This document shows positions 43,218-51,672 of a stretch of DNA of 64,000 nucleotides, in pieces; positions within the stretch are counted from its first letter, which is position 1, and each line of letters begins with the position of its first letter. A program made the position numbers and the translations under genes. Source of the DNA: Sporolactobacillus shoreae (GTDB taxonomy: Bacteria > Bacillota > Bacilli > Bacillales > Sporolactobacillaceae). The notes under the pieces were generated by a model, which was given only the letters and a program-made list of their open reading frames with translations, was not told the origin of the DNA and made no database searches. The stretch is from NCBI RefSeq assembly GCF_004684935.1, contig NZ_SRJD01000006.1, forward strand, positions 114,975-178,974. Reading direction: 5' to 3'.

Positions 43218-44675
43218 TTACTGAACTTTACCAACAATATAGCCCCATTTGTTGAACGCGACTACTCTTAAGTGATGAGTATCAAGAAATTTTTTCGAAT
43301 AAAATTGCTTCTGCACGAGAAGCAGTCCCCGATCAGACCTCAGGAAGGCATTGAAATTTCCATCATCGATATGAAGATCAGCTGCCAGTTCAGCCGTTAA
43401 AACGATTTTCTGAGGCCACTCTTTTTTCCTTTTATAATCAAACAGACTCCTTCCCTTCATCTCATATTTCCCCGTCAGTTGCTGAATGAGGGTCTGCTCG
43501 GGATCCGGATAATCGTGATGCACATATCTGTAAATGTTCAGTTCGTACGCCCCTGAAGCCATTAATATGGCGCCGATCAGGAAAATTTTCATTGCCCGTT
43601 TTCCGTCTCTGATGACCCTGCTGGCTAGAACACCGATAATGACCGAGAAGGCCGGATAGACAGGCATGATATACCATCTGATTTTGGTTTTGGCAACTGA
43701 AAAAATCAGAATCGGAATAATGACCCACGCACAGATTCCGATCAAATAAGCCTTTTTATCGGGCGTCAGCAATTGATATTGTTTGAACGAAATATTTTTG
43801 TTTAAATAGACGAGCACAGCCCCGAAGAGGATAGAAAACCATAGGATGTAGAACTGAAAAAAAATTCTGAGATAAAAAAGCTTGCCTCCTACATGACCTT
43901 CGATCGTATTTGACGATCGTCTCAGCAGATCGTAGGCAACCATATCTTTAAAGAATGTCGCTCCGTCGTACTGGTAGCGGATAATGCCCCAGATCATGAT
44001 CGGCAGGAACATGCAGGAAATCAGAAGGATCCATTGCTTGAACCTGAATGATCTGAACTTGTTCGAAAGAATAAGATATATACCAATAATGCCGACAATG
44101 CTGAAAGCGTGCCAACTTTTTGTTAAAAAAGCCAGTGAAAAGGCAAGTCCGGAAATATAGATCCATTTATTGTTTTTTCCGGAAAGCAGCAAAGCAAGAA
44201 CGGATGCTGTAAAAAAGAAAACATAGAGGGAATCGGGATTGCCCGTTCTTACGCCATGATTCGTCAGGTACTGAAAGGTTGTTGTCAGAACCAGTGCTGA
44301 AATGGCTGAGGCAAGCTTTCCGTGCTTTTTCAGCATAAAAAAGGCGACCATCATAATTGTCAGGAGACCGAACACTGCGGCAATCAATCTCAGCCCCAGT
44401 GCGTTGTAGCCCACAATCTTATACCCGAGAATGACGCTCCAGAAACTGAGCGGGGGTTTGAGGTTCCAATAATCGGGCAGGTATCTGTATGTATTGACGA
44501 TATAATTTCCATTCTGCAGCATTTCATAGGCGCTGACCCCGTGCCTGGCCTCATCATAGTTAGCGATCTGGAAATTACCCAAATTGTAGAACAGATTATA
44601 AACCGCTAAAGCGAAAATCAGAGCTATAGCAGTTGAATAAATGGCATTAGCTTTGTTGCTCATGAAACGCTTCAT
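43218..44675 (-). CDS. GT39/ArnT-type membrane glycosyltransferase
   Basis: 485 residues with about eleven membrane helices. ANYDEARHGVSAYEMLQNG contains the catalytic-loop DE typical of ArnT/PMT-like (GT-C) enzymes, followed by YWNLKPPLSFW. Such proteins move a sugar from a polyprenyl-phosphate carrier to a lipid or protein outside the membrane. The C-terminal ~110 residues form an extracytoplasmic domain. ATG 44675 follows GGGAGA. No glycan genes adjoin it. Confidence 0.88.
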   Translation of the reverse strand: MKRFMSNKANAIYSTAIALIFALAVYNLFYNLGNFQIANYDEARHGVSAYEMLQNGNYIVNTYRYLPDYWNLKPPLSFWSVILGYKIVGYNALGLRLIAAVFGLLTIMMVAFFMLKKHGKLASAISALVLTTTFQYLTNHGVRTGNPDSLYVFFFTASVLALLLSGKNNKWIYISGLAFSLAFLTKSWHAFSIVGIIGIYLILSNKFRSFRFKQWILLISCMFLPIMIWGIIRYQYDGATFFKDMVAYDLLRRSSNTIEGHVGGKLFYLRIFFQFYILWFSILFGAVLVYLNKNISFKQYQLLTPDKKAYLIGICAWVIIPILIFSVAKTKIRWYIMPVYPAFSVIIGVLASRVIRDGKRAMKIFLIGAILMASGAYELNIYRYVHHDYPDPEQTLIQQLTGKYEMKGRSLFDYKRKKEWPQKIVLTAELAADLHIDDGNFNAFLRSDRGLLLVQKQFYSKKFLDTHHLRVVAFNKWGYIVGKVQ

Positions 44676-44798
44676 AAGAACAGATCTCCCTAATCGGTAA
44701 TAAGCTCACAGATTATTTTATAGTATGGCCTGATATTTGAATGTGTAGAATGTGTCAAATATTTGTAAAGGAAGAGATACAAATCTCATTAATAAAAA

Positions 44799-44876
44799 GG
44801 CTCTGTTAAAAAATTCAATGTTTCTTTTGCTGCTCTGTTGATTGGAGCGCAAAAGAGCAGACACGCTTAATAAAGC
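44799..44876 (+). repeat. MITE-like repeat, copy 4 (short form)
   Basis: 78 bp, GGCTCTGTTAAAAAATTC to GCTTAATAAAGC, lacking the G+C-rich middle. The inner part has drifted (GCTGCTCTGTTGATTGGAGC) but is still foldable. Confidence 0.7.
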
Positions 44877-44961
44877 AAATAAAAAAGAAGAGCGCTGTTT
44901 CCGCTCTTCTTCCGGTATAAAAATAAGTTCCTGAAGTGTCTTGTCAGAGAAACGGCTTGAA

Positions 44962-46458
44962 TTAATACAATCCGTCAACCGTTTCTTTCGTGCTGATGTA
45001 AATGTTTTTTGTCTGGGTATAGGCATCAAGAATGCTCTTGTAGGTTTCACGGCCAATGCCGGATTTTTTGTATCCACCGAACGGTGCGCCTGCAGGGAGC
45101 TGGTTGTATGTGTTAACCCACACGCGCCCAGTCTGTACGCCACGCGCAACTTTAAGGGCGGTGTTCAGGTTGCTTGTCCAGACCGCTCCGCCCAGACCGT
45201 AATCCGACTGGTTGGCCAGCTTGATCACTTCATCGGCATCCTTGAATTTGATGACGGTCGCAACCGGCCCAAAGATTTCTTCCTGGGCGATGCGCATCGT
45301 GTTTGTTGCGTTGGCGAGAATCGTCGGTGCCATGAATACGCCGTTTTCAAGGCCGCCATTCGTCAGTTTCTTGCCTCCTGTAACGAGTTCAGCACCTTCA
45401 TCTTCACCAATCTTGACGTAATCCAGAATCTTCTCAAGCTGGCGCTCGTTGACCTGGGCGCCCATCTGAACGCCGTCTTCCCACGGAAGGCCGACTTTGA
45501 CTTTTTCAAAAGCGTCCTTCAAAGCACCGACAAATTTGTCATAAATGCCTTCCTGAACAAAAATTCGTGAGCCCGCGCAGCACACCTGGCCCTGATTGAA
45601 CAGGATGCCCAGCTGAGCCCCTTCGATCGCTCTGTCCCATTGCGCATCATCGAAGAAGATGTTCGCTGATTTGCCGCCCAGTTCAAGTGTCGCTGGGATC
45701 AGACGTTTTGCGGCAGCGTCGGCTACTTCATAACCGACCTGAGTCGAGCCGGTAAATGCCAGCTTCGCGAAGCCGGGATGATGCAGCATATAGTCGCCGG
45801 AATCGGATCCGCGGCCGGTAACCACATTGACAACACCTGCGGGAAGAACCTTATCCAGAATCTTCGCCAGTTCAAGAAGGCTGAGCGAAGTGGACGAAGA
45901 AGGATGAATGACAACGGTATTGCCGGCAGCAATAGCTGGTGCGATCTTCCAGGCTGCCATCAGCAGAGGGAAGTTCCAGGGAACAATCTGGCCGACAACA
46001 CCAAGTGGCTCTTTGAGATTAATCGTCAGTGTATTTTCATCAAGCGCTTTTGCGGTGCCTTCTTCTGAACGGATGACCCCTGCGAAGTAGCGGAAATGAT
46101 CGGAGCTTGCAGGAACATCAACTGTACTTGTTTCTCTGAAAGGTTTTCCGTTATCCAGCGTTTCAACGAGTGCGAGATGATCGGCATTTTCGTCAATCAA
46201 ATCAGCAATTTTCAGAAGGAGCGTGCTTTTTTCCTGAACGCTGACATCTTTCCATGTTTCAAATGCTTCTGTAGCCGCTTTCACAGCCGCGTCGACATCT
46301 TCATGGCTCGCATTGACGAATTCGGCCAGTTTCTCACCGGTGCTAGGATTATAGCTTGCGAGTTTTCGACCATCGGAACCTTCAACAAATTTGCCACCAA
46401 TGTAAAGCTTGTACTCTGCGTCAACAGTTTGGCTCAATACAGATTCTGAAATACTCAT
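44962..46458 (-). CDS. NAD(P)-dependent aldehyde dehydrogenase
   Basis: 498 residues. LGVVGQIVPWNFPLLMAAWK, GRGSDSGDYM, FTGSTQVGYEV, ELGGKSANIFF (catalytic Glu) and NQGQVCCAGSR (catalytic Cys) are all present. It oxidises an aldehyde, such as acetaldehyde, to the acid. I use ATG 46458, which follows AGAAAGGAAG; the upstream open frame lacks a ribosome site. A cre-like box (46494-46507) directly follows a TATAAT -10, so catabolite repression is possible. Confidence 0.93.
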   Translation of the reverse strand: MSISESVLSQTVDAEYKLYIGGKFVEGSDGRKLASYNPSTGEKLAEFVNASHEDVDAAVKAATEAFETWKDVSVQEKSTLLLKIADLIDENADHLALVETLDNGKPFRETSTVDVPASSDHFRYFAGVIRSEEGTAKALDENTLTINLKEPLGVVGQIVPWNFPLLMAAWKIAPAIAAGNTVVIHPSSSTSLSLLELAKILDKVLPAGVVNVVTGRGSDSGDYMLHHPGFAKLAFTGSTQVGYEVADAAAKRLIPATLELGGKSANIFFDDAQWDRAIEGAQLGILFNQGQVCCAGSRIFVQEGIYDKFVGALKDAFEKVKVGLPWEDGVQMGAQVNERQLEKILDYVKIGEDEGAELVTGGKKLTNGGLENGVFMAPTILANATNTMRIAQEEIFGPVATVIKFKDADEVIKLANQSDYGLGGAVWTSNLNTALKVARGVQTGRVWVNTYNQLPAGAPFGGYKKSGIGRETYKSILDAYTQTKNIYISTKETVDGLY

Positions 46459-46493
46459 GAATGGTTCTTCCTTTCTGAAGAGAAATGTATTTT

Positions 46494-46513
46494 TTGATAC
46501 GCTTTCATTATAA
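46494..46513 (-). promoter_or_regulatory. Possible cre site and -10 of the aldehyde dehydrogenase gene
   Basis: The minus strand reads TATAAT followed by TGAAAGCGTATCAA, one mismatch from the cre consensus. Confidence 0.45.
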
Positions 46514-46606
46514 TGCAATGAGCTGAAAACAAAATGAAAATGCTCATCCATCTAAAAAAGCCTGATATCTAAAGTACATTACTATAAATTAAGATTCTCA
46601 GCTCAG

Positions 46607-47584
46607 TCACTCAAAAGGATACCGGATGCCCCATTGCTTCCTGACATGAGTCATGATTTTAACGACATCGGAGGTCAGGTGCAAAGTCTCTTCGCGGCGA
46701 TCCCCAAGGACGGCCGCGTTCATGTCCTCAAATTCATAGGCCATCGCTTTGGCCGTGTCTCCGGCTTCAATCGTTTCTGTCCGTCCGTCGGGATAAGTCA
46801 GTGTCGCCTTGTCGGCCCTTGGGAAGTTGTCAACAGTGATGTACGCTTTGTCTCCGGTAACAATGCCGCGCTTCGGCAGCTTCGCCCGCATGGTCAGTGT
46901 AACGACGGCCATCTGGTCATCGGTATTTTTCAGGATAATGCCTGATGATTCGTCAACGCCGGTTTCAAAGGTTTTAACGGTTGTCAATATCTCATCGGGC
47001 TGGCTTGACAGGAAAAACCGGGCGAAAGACAGGGCGTATGTGCCGATGTCCAGAAGCGCGCCGCCGGCCAGATCTTTATTGAAGAACCGGCTTTTTACAT
47101 CGTAAGGTTTCAGACTGCCGAAAGAAACCTGCACCATCTTCAGTTTACCGATCTTTCCAGCGTTGACCACTTCTTTCAGCTTTTGATAGAGCGGCATATG
47201 GTAGATGGTCATCGCTTCAGCAACAATCAGATTCTTTTCTTTGGCGAGGCGGATCACCGGGTCCAGCTGCTCGCTGCTGACGGTGATCGCTTTTTCACAG
47301 AGTACGTGCTTACCGTTCTCCAGACACTTAAGAAGGTATTCATAGTGGTTGGAGTGGGGGGTAGAAAGGTAGACAATATCGATTTTGGAGTCCTTAAGCA
47401 TCTCATCGTAATTCCCGTAGGCTTTTTCAATATGATGCTCATCCGCGAACACCTGCGCGCGTTCTAAATTGCGGGATCCGACGGCGTAAATTTTTCCGCC
47501 TGACTCATGAACGGCAGCGGCAAATTCCGATGCGATTGTTCCGGGACCGATAATAGCCCAGTTCAGTTCCTTCAACAGAGTCAC
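46607..47584 (-). CDS. Gfo/Idh/MocA-family oxidoreductase
   Basis: 325 residues. N-terminal Rossmann motif AIIGPGTIASEFA, VYLSTPHSNHY, and the EKP-equivalent CEKAI; C-terminal GGALLDIGTYALSF. The family oxidises or reduces sugars, inositols or their derivatives with NAD(P). The ATG overlaps the rpiA stop, so it is translated with a pentose enzyme and may feed that pathway. Substrate unknown. Confidence 0.9.
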   Translation of the reverse strand: MTLLKELNWAIIGPGTIASEFAAAVHESGGKIYAVGSRNLERAQVFADEHHIEKAYGNYDEMLKDSKIDIVYLSTPHSNHYEYLLKCLENGKHVLCEKAITVSSEQLDPVIRLAKEKNLIVAEAMTIYHMPLYQKLKEVVNAGKIGKLKMVQVSFGSLKPYDVKSRFFNKDLAGGALLDIGTYALSFARFFLSSQPDEILTTVKTFETGVDESSGIILKNTDDQMAVVTLTMRAKLPKRGIVTGDKAYITVDNFPRADKATLTYPDGRTETIEAGDTAKAMAYEFEDMNAAVLGDRREETLHLTSDVVKIMTHVRKQWGIRYPFE

Positions 47585-48276
47585 CTTCCTGATTCATTCT
47601 TCGAAACCCATCTCATGCCGCCGTTCCCGGCAACGAGTGCCCTGGTGACGACTCCGGAAAAAAGGGAAGTATCGATCACGCCGCTGATTGATCTCAGGTC
47701 ACGGTCGAGGCCGTCAATGTCAGTGACATCAGTAAAGAAGACATCCATTAGGGGATGACCATTATCGCTGACCGTAAAGCCGTCTTTTGCCGCACTCTGG
47801 CGCATGACAGGCTTTCCTCCCAGATTTTCCGCTTTTCTTTTCACATAAGAAACCGCATCTCCAAGCACTTCAAGGACGACTGGAAGTTCAAATGTCAGTT
47901 TCTTGACGAACTTAGATTCATCGACGAGGAGGATGTAATCATCCGCCATAGACGCGATCAGTTTTTCTTTAGTGTGAATGCCGCCTCCACTCTTTAACGC
48001 GTGAAGCTGTTCGTCCACCTGATCACAGCCGTCGAATGCCAGATCGACATGGTCAACCGTCTCAGTATAGAGGACATTAAGTCCGCCGGCCAGGCACAGC
48101 AATTTCGTCTTTTTGGAAGGGGTCACAATTTTAAGGTCAAGACTTTTATTTTCTTTAATGAAATCAATCAGATAACTGATCGTGCTTCCGCCGCCAAGGC
48201 CGACAATTGAATGCTGCGGAATGATTTTTAAGGCTTCCCGTGCGCAATCCTGCTTAATATTGCCCGTGCCCATCAT
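47581..48276 (-). CDS. rpiA: Ribose-5-phosphate isomerase A
   Basis: 231 residues. IVGLGGGSTISYLI, the catalytic region AFDGCDQVD, LKSGGGIHTKEKLIA and VDESKFVKKL are the RpiA motifs. It converts ribulose-5-P and ribose-5-P. Two ATGs in tandem follow AAGGGAG; the second (48273) has the better spacing. First gene of rpiA-oxidoreductase, divergent from a SorC-type regulator with operator-like repeats in between. Confidence 0.94.
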   Translation of the reverse strand: MMGTGNIKQDCAREALKIIPQHSIVGLGGGSTISYLIDFIKENKSLDLKIVTPSKKTKLLCLAGGLNVLYTETVDHVDLAFDGCDQVDEQLHALKSGGGIHTKEKLIASMADDYILLVDESKFVKKLTFELPVVLEVLGDAVSYVKRKAENLGGKPVMRQSAAKDGFTVSDNGHPLMDVFFTDVTDIDGLDRDLRSISGVIDTSLFSGVVTRALVAGNGGMRWVSKNESGR

Positions 48277-48288
48277 CTCCCTTAATCA

Positions 48289-48300
48289 GCACATATGTGC
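48289..48300. promoter_or_regulatory. Operator-like palindrome in the rpiA leader
   Basis: GCACATATGTGC is a perfect 12 bp palindrome. A half copy ATATGTGC lies at 48312-48319, and ACATATGTGC recurs at 48497-48506 beside the regulator gene. Confidence 0.6.
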
Positions 48301-48333
48301 CAAAATATATAATATGTGCAACTTAATGACTTA

Positions 48334-48362
48334 AGTATAGCTTCAGTATTTTTGCCTGTCAA
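48334..48362 (-). promoter_or_regulatory. Sigma-A promoter of rpiA
   Basis: On the minus strand TTGACA, 17 bases, TATACT. The start point would be near 48327, just upstream of the operator repeats. Confidence 0.75.
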
Positions 48363-48431
48363 ATATATTTCACTGCAAACATGCCTGAAATGAAAAGAAG
48401 GACGATCCCTGTTCTTCCAAGGGTCACACAT

Positions 48432-48460
48432 TTTACAGATGCAGCTCCGGCAGGTATAAT
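48432..48460 (+). promoter_or_regulatory. Sigma-A promoter of the SorC-type regulator
   Basis: TTTACA, 17 bases, TATAAT. The start point near 48467 precedes the second operator-like copy. Confidence 0.7.
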
Positions 48461-48496
48461 AATTTAAAAAATAATGCACAAAAGATCATAAGAGAA

Positions 48497-48506
48497 ACAT
48501 ATGTGC
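48497..48506. promoter_or_regulatory. Second operator-like copy
   Basis: ACATATGTGC, identical to the core of the palindrome at 48289-48300, immediately before the ribosome site of the regulator gene. Confidence 0.55.
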
Positions 48507-48520
48507 AGGGAGAGGATCCC

Positions 48521-49480
48521 GTGGGCAGCAAGGACGATAGAAAATTAATGATAAAAATTGCTCAGATGTACTATGAGCAGAATATGACTCAAAGCCAGAT
48601 TGCCGAAGAACTTGACATTTACCGGACAACAATCAGCCGCTTACTGAAAAATGCGCGTGAAGACGGTATTGTGACCATTAAAATTAATTATGATTCGGAT
48701 CATGATTTCACAATGGAAGAAAAATTGAAGAAACGTTTCGGGCTGAAGGAAGCGATTGTCGTTCCTGTTGAAAAAAAACAGACACAGGACATGAAGCTAA
48801 CGGCTGTCGGGCAGGCCTGCGCGCGTTTGCTACAGCGAAGTATCCGTGACGGGGATATCATCGGCTTTTCATGGGGCAGCAGTCTGGCCAAGATGGTCGA
48901 CACGCTGGATCCTGAAGCCAAAAAGGACGTCATCTGCGTTCCTCTGGTCGGTGGTTCTTCAGGCAGACTTGAGAGTAGATTTCATTCGAATACAATCTGC
49001 TACCAGGCTGCTTTGAAACTCGGGGCCAAGTCTCTAATGTTTGATTTTCCGGCCATTGTCGAGAAAAATGAAACAAGGGATGACATTTCCCGATCCCGTC
49101 ATTTTAAAGAAATCGCGGTTTTATGGGACCGACTGACCGTCGCCGTTTTTGGTATCGGGTCGATGAAACTGGCCGAACAGTCCAACTGGCATGCGTTTTA
49201 TGGCGATGAAACCGTGAAGGAGCTTGGGGACCGGAGAGCAGTCGGCGATATCTGTTCCCGGTTTTTTGATCGTGCCGGAAATCAGGTCTACACCAGCCTG
49301 TCAGACCGGACGGTGACAATTGACCTTAATGCATTAAAAAAAGCGCGCGTCGCGATTGGGGTCGCTGAATCACTGAAAAAGGTCTCCGCTATTATCGGGG
49401 CGCTGCGCGGGGGGTTCATGAACGTACTCGTCACCACAACTGAAACCGCGGAACAGATTCTGAAGAGAACAGATCCGTGA
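48521..49480 (+). CDS. SorC/DeoR-type sugar-binding transcriptional regulator
   Basis: 319 residues. An N-terminal helix-turn-helix (MTQSQIAEELDIYRTTISRLL) is followed by the sugar-phosphate-binding domain (GDIIGFSWGSSLAKMVDTL, VPLVGGSSGR, IGVAESLKKVSAIIGALRGG). It probably responds to a pentose phosphate or related sugar and controls the divergent rpiA unit and itself. GTG 48521 is chosen because AGGGAGAGGA sits at proper distance; an earlier GTG at 48503 lies in the operator. Could also act on the deo operon elsewhere in the window. Confidence 0.88.
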   Translation: MGSKDDRKLMIKIAQMYYEQNMTQSQIAEELDIYRTTISRLLKNAREDGIVTIKINYDSDHDFTMEEKLKKRFGLKEAIVVPVEKKQTQDMKLTAVGQACARLLQRSIRDGDIIGFSWGSSLAKMVDTLDPEAKKDVICVPLVGGSSGRLESRFHSNTICYQAALKLGAKSLMFDFPAIVEKNETRDDISRSRHFKEIAVLWDRLTVAVFGIGSMKLAEQSNWHAFYGDETVKELGDRRAVGDICSRFFDRAGNQVYTSLSDRTVTIDLNALKKARVAIGVAESLKKVSAIIGALRGGFMNVLVTTTETAEQILKRTDP

Positions 49481-49491
49481 GTGGAATCATG

Positions 49492-49523
49492 AAAAAAGCC
49501 CGCCATTGTGGCGGACTTTTTTC
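49492..49523 (+). terminator. Terminator after the SorC-type regulator
   Basis: AAAAAAGCCCGCCA pairs with TGGCGGACTTTTTT. Confidence 0.85.
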
Positions 49524-49575
49524 ATTAGAAAATAAGTATAAAAATGGCTGTTTTCACAAAAAATCAGAGAAAGAA

Positions 49576-49911
49576 TCAGACCCTTTTTGCAACAACTTCC
49601 TGAGCGATCTCCTGTTCCAGATGAGTATTGGACTCATTAATTAATCCTGGAATCAGAAAAAGGTCGACCAAGGTCCAGATGCCGGTAATTGCAAGCAGAA
49701 AAATACCGATAACAAGAACAAATGTCAGATAGCCCAAAATGCCGAGTACCAGCATAGCAACTGCGGATCCCGTTCTGCCAAGATAAAAGCGATGAATGCC
49801 CAGCGACCCCAGAATAATAGCGAGAATATAAGCAACAACTATGTTTTTCCCGCGTTTCTGGACTTCGCTGTTAACAAGCAACTGTTCTTCATTTGTTAAA
49901 TTCAATGCCAC
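49576..49911 (-). CDS. TM2-domain membrane protein
   Basis: 111 residues with two membrane helices separated by a short turn. LGSLGIHRFYLGRTGSAVAML is the TM2 motif, and DLFLIPGLI ends the second segment. Function is unknown for bacterial members. GTG 49911 follows GGGAGG. Confidence 0.85.
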   Translation of the reverse strand: MALNLTNEEQLLVNSEVQKRGKNIVVAYILAIILGSLGIHRFYLGRTGSAVAMLVLGILGYLTFVLVIGIFLLAITGIWTLVDLFLIPGLINESNTHLEQEIAQEVVAKRV

Positions 49912-50079
49912 AATTTATTCCTCCCTTGTTTTTTCAGCCTCAATTCACAACTAAATAATCAAAACTTTTTTCCTACTTAACTGACTGAACAATTCGATTA
50001 TACACAATATGGAAGAAAATACAAAGGCATACTTTTTCAGGAATACCCGAATGATTCTTGTTTGTGGGAACGAAGAGTG

Positions 50080-50199
50080 GTGAATTACTCGCCATTGAAA
50101 TGGCGAGCTTCTGGGAACACCGTTCGCTTACTTTGAGAAAACCAAAGCAGTGGCCACGGCTGTTAACCAGGGCTCATCCCGAGCCCACAGACGTCTTGC
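50080..50199 (-). ncRNA. Candidate omega RNA (reRNA) scaffold of the TnpB element
   Basis: Non-coding right end downstream of the tnpB stop, with nested hairpins (GGCTCGGGATGAGCC and CTCGCCATT / AATGGCGAG). By analogy to characterised elements it would be transcribed through the end into flanking DNA. Confidence 0.6.
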
Positions 50200-51378
50200 T
50201 TAACCAAAAGCGAGATGTTCAATATTTTTGGCCGCATTGACGTCCCGGTCGTGGTGTGTGCCGCATTGCGGGCAGGTCCATTCCCGGATAGCCAGCGCTT
50301 TCTTTCCATCGTCATACCCGCACGTGGAACAGAGCTGCGACGTTTTGTACGGATTGACAAGCACGAGCTCTTTGCTGTACCACGCACACTTATAGGTGAG
50401 CTGCCGCCGAAGCTCACCCCATGCCTGGTTGGCGATCGCCCGGGCGAGGGTATGATTCCGAAGCAGATTTTTGGTTTTTAAGTTCTCCATGGCGATCCGG
50501 TCATACGTTTTCACGAGTTGGGCCGTCAATTTATGGAGCTTGTCCGCCCGCTGGTTCGCTATTTTTTCATGAATTAGAGCGACTTGAAGGCGGGCTTTGG
50601 CTACGTTTTTAAAGTCCGCCAAGGTACGGGGTACGGGCAGCTTTTGGTGGTGGTCCCAGGCAATGGCTTTTTTCGCCAATCGCTGCCGTCGAGCCAGTTT
50701 TCGCTGCCAGAGCCGGAGCTTGCAGGCTAAACCGTGATCAAAACGAGTGGTTGGCCATCGGAGACCCTCCGCGGAACCCACGAGCAGGTCTTTTACGCCT
50801 AAATCATAGCCGACGGTTTTGCTGGTTTTCGGGAAGGCTTGGTTTTCGCCTTCCACGATTAAGACGGCAAAGTATTTCCCTGTCGGCGTGCGGCTCAGGG
50901 TGACTTGTTTGATCGTTTCAGGGATCCGTTGTCCTGCTTTAAAGCGAAGGATCCCCAGTTTCGGCAGACGAATCCCCAGTTTCGGCAGACGAATCCCATG
51001 ATCGCCGACGGGCTGGATGTTGCCATGCACAAATTTCGAGGTATAGCTTTGCTTGAAGGCGTGTTTGGTTTTGAACTTGGGATGCCCTTTTTCTTTTCTA
51101 AAGAACGCGTGAAAGGCGGCTATTAAATGCTGATTGGTGACCTGCAGGCTGGTGCTCTCCGCTTCTTTAAGAAAGGGATGTTCCTTTTTCAGCAAGGGAA
51201 GTAAATTATTCAGAGCATAAGCATTTAAAAAAGAGGACTTGGGATTATTTTCTTGCCGCTCATTGAGCATCGCGAGCATCTGATTCCAGACAAAGCGGGT
51301 GCAGCCAAAGTTTTGAGCCAATTGCTGGCGTTGCTGTTTGTTGGGATAGATTCTCAATTTCAAGCCCTTCGTGACCAT
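50200..51378 (-). CDS. tnpB: TnpB RNA-guided nuclease
   Basis: 392 residues, full length. The N-terminal helix-turn-helix begins KGLKLRIYPNKQQRQQLAQN; the RuvC acidic residues are seen in VGYDLGVKD, IAMENLKTKNLL and HDRDVNAAKNI; the zinc finger is CSTCGYDD...CPQCG. All catalytic residues appear intact. An exact 21 bp tandem duplication makes the peptide GIRLPKL occur twice in a row at about residues 134-147. ATG 51378 lies eight bases after AGGAGG; a GTG at 51387 is too close to it. Confidence 0.93.
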   Translation of the reverse strand: MVTKGLKLRIYPNKQQRQQLAQNFGCTRFVWNQMLAMLNERQENNPKSSFLNAYALNNLLPLLKKEHPFLKEAESTSLQVTNQHLIAAFHAFFRKEKGHPKFKTKHAFKQSYTSKFVHGNIQPVGDHGIRLPKLGIRLPKLGILRFKAGQRIPETIKQVTLSRTPTGKYFAVLIVEGENQAFPKTSKTVGYDLGVKDLLVGSAEGLRWPTTRFDHGLACKLRLWQRKLARRQRLAKKAIAWDHHQKLPVPRTLADFKNVAKARLQVALIHEKIANQRADKLHKLTAQLVKTYDRIAMENLKTKNLLRNHTLARAIANQAWGELRRQLTYKCAWYSKELVLVNPYKTSQLCSTCGYDDGKKALAIREWTCPQCGTHHDRDVNAAKNIEHLAFG

Positions 51379-51475
51379 GGGATTCACCTCCTTCTGAGAT
51401 GATTATAGCACGTTTGTTCTCATTTTAACACGGGATTGAGAGGTTGTCTCTTGTCAGTACGGGATTGTCCAAGAC

Positions 51476-51515
51476 GCAGAGAAAACTCGTCATTAAAATG
51501 ACGAGTTTTCTCTGC
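51476..51515. repeat. Near-perfect 19 bp inverted repeat
   Basis: GCAGAGAAAACTCGTCATT, two bases, and its complement. Its core CTCGTCATTAAAATGACGAG is 17/20 identical to the TnpB element's right-end hairpin. It may be a terminator or part of an older IS end. Confidence 0.6.
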
Positions 51516-51612
51516 TGGCAACCCTTAATAAAAAACGGGATATTTGACACGTGACGGGGGATTTATTCTGCAAAGATAGGTTGTGAAAATAGATTTCAGA
51601 AAATAAAATAAT

Positions 51613-51641
51613 TTGTAAATATTATTTAATCTATGTATAAT
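51613..51641 (+). promoter_or_regulatory. Sigma-A promoter of the ycsG-pxp unit
   Basis: TTGTAA, 17 bases, TATAAT, 31 bp before the ycsG start. Confidence 0.7.
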
Positions 51642-51672
51642 CGCTCTATATTCATCGAAGGGGGACAAGATA

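Larger units (their letters stand above)
50080..51412 (-). mobile_element. TnpB-only IS200/IS605-type element (IS1341-like)
   Basis: The right end is defined by a subterminal hairpin (CTCGCCATT / AATGGCGAG) followed by TTCAC at 50080-50084 on the minus strand. No tnpA is present, so the element depends on a transposase elsewhere. The left boundary is unresolved between 51388 and about 51480. The bases just outside the right end (50060-50079) would be the guide of the omega RNA. Confidence 0.75.
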
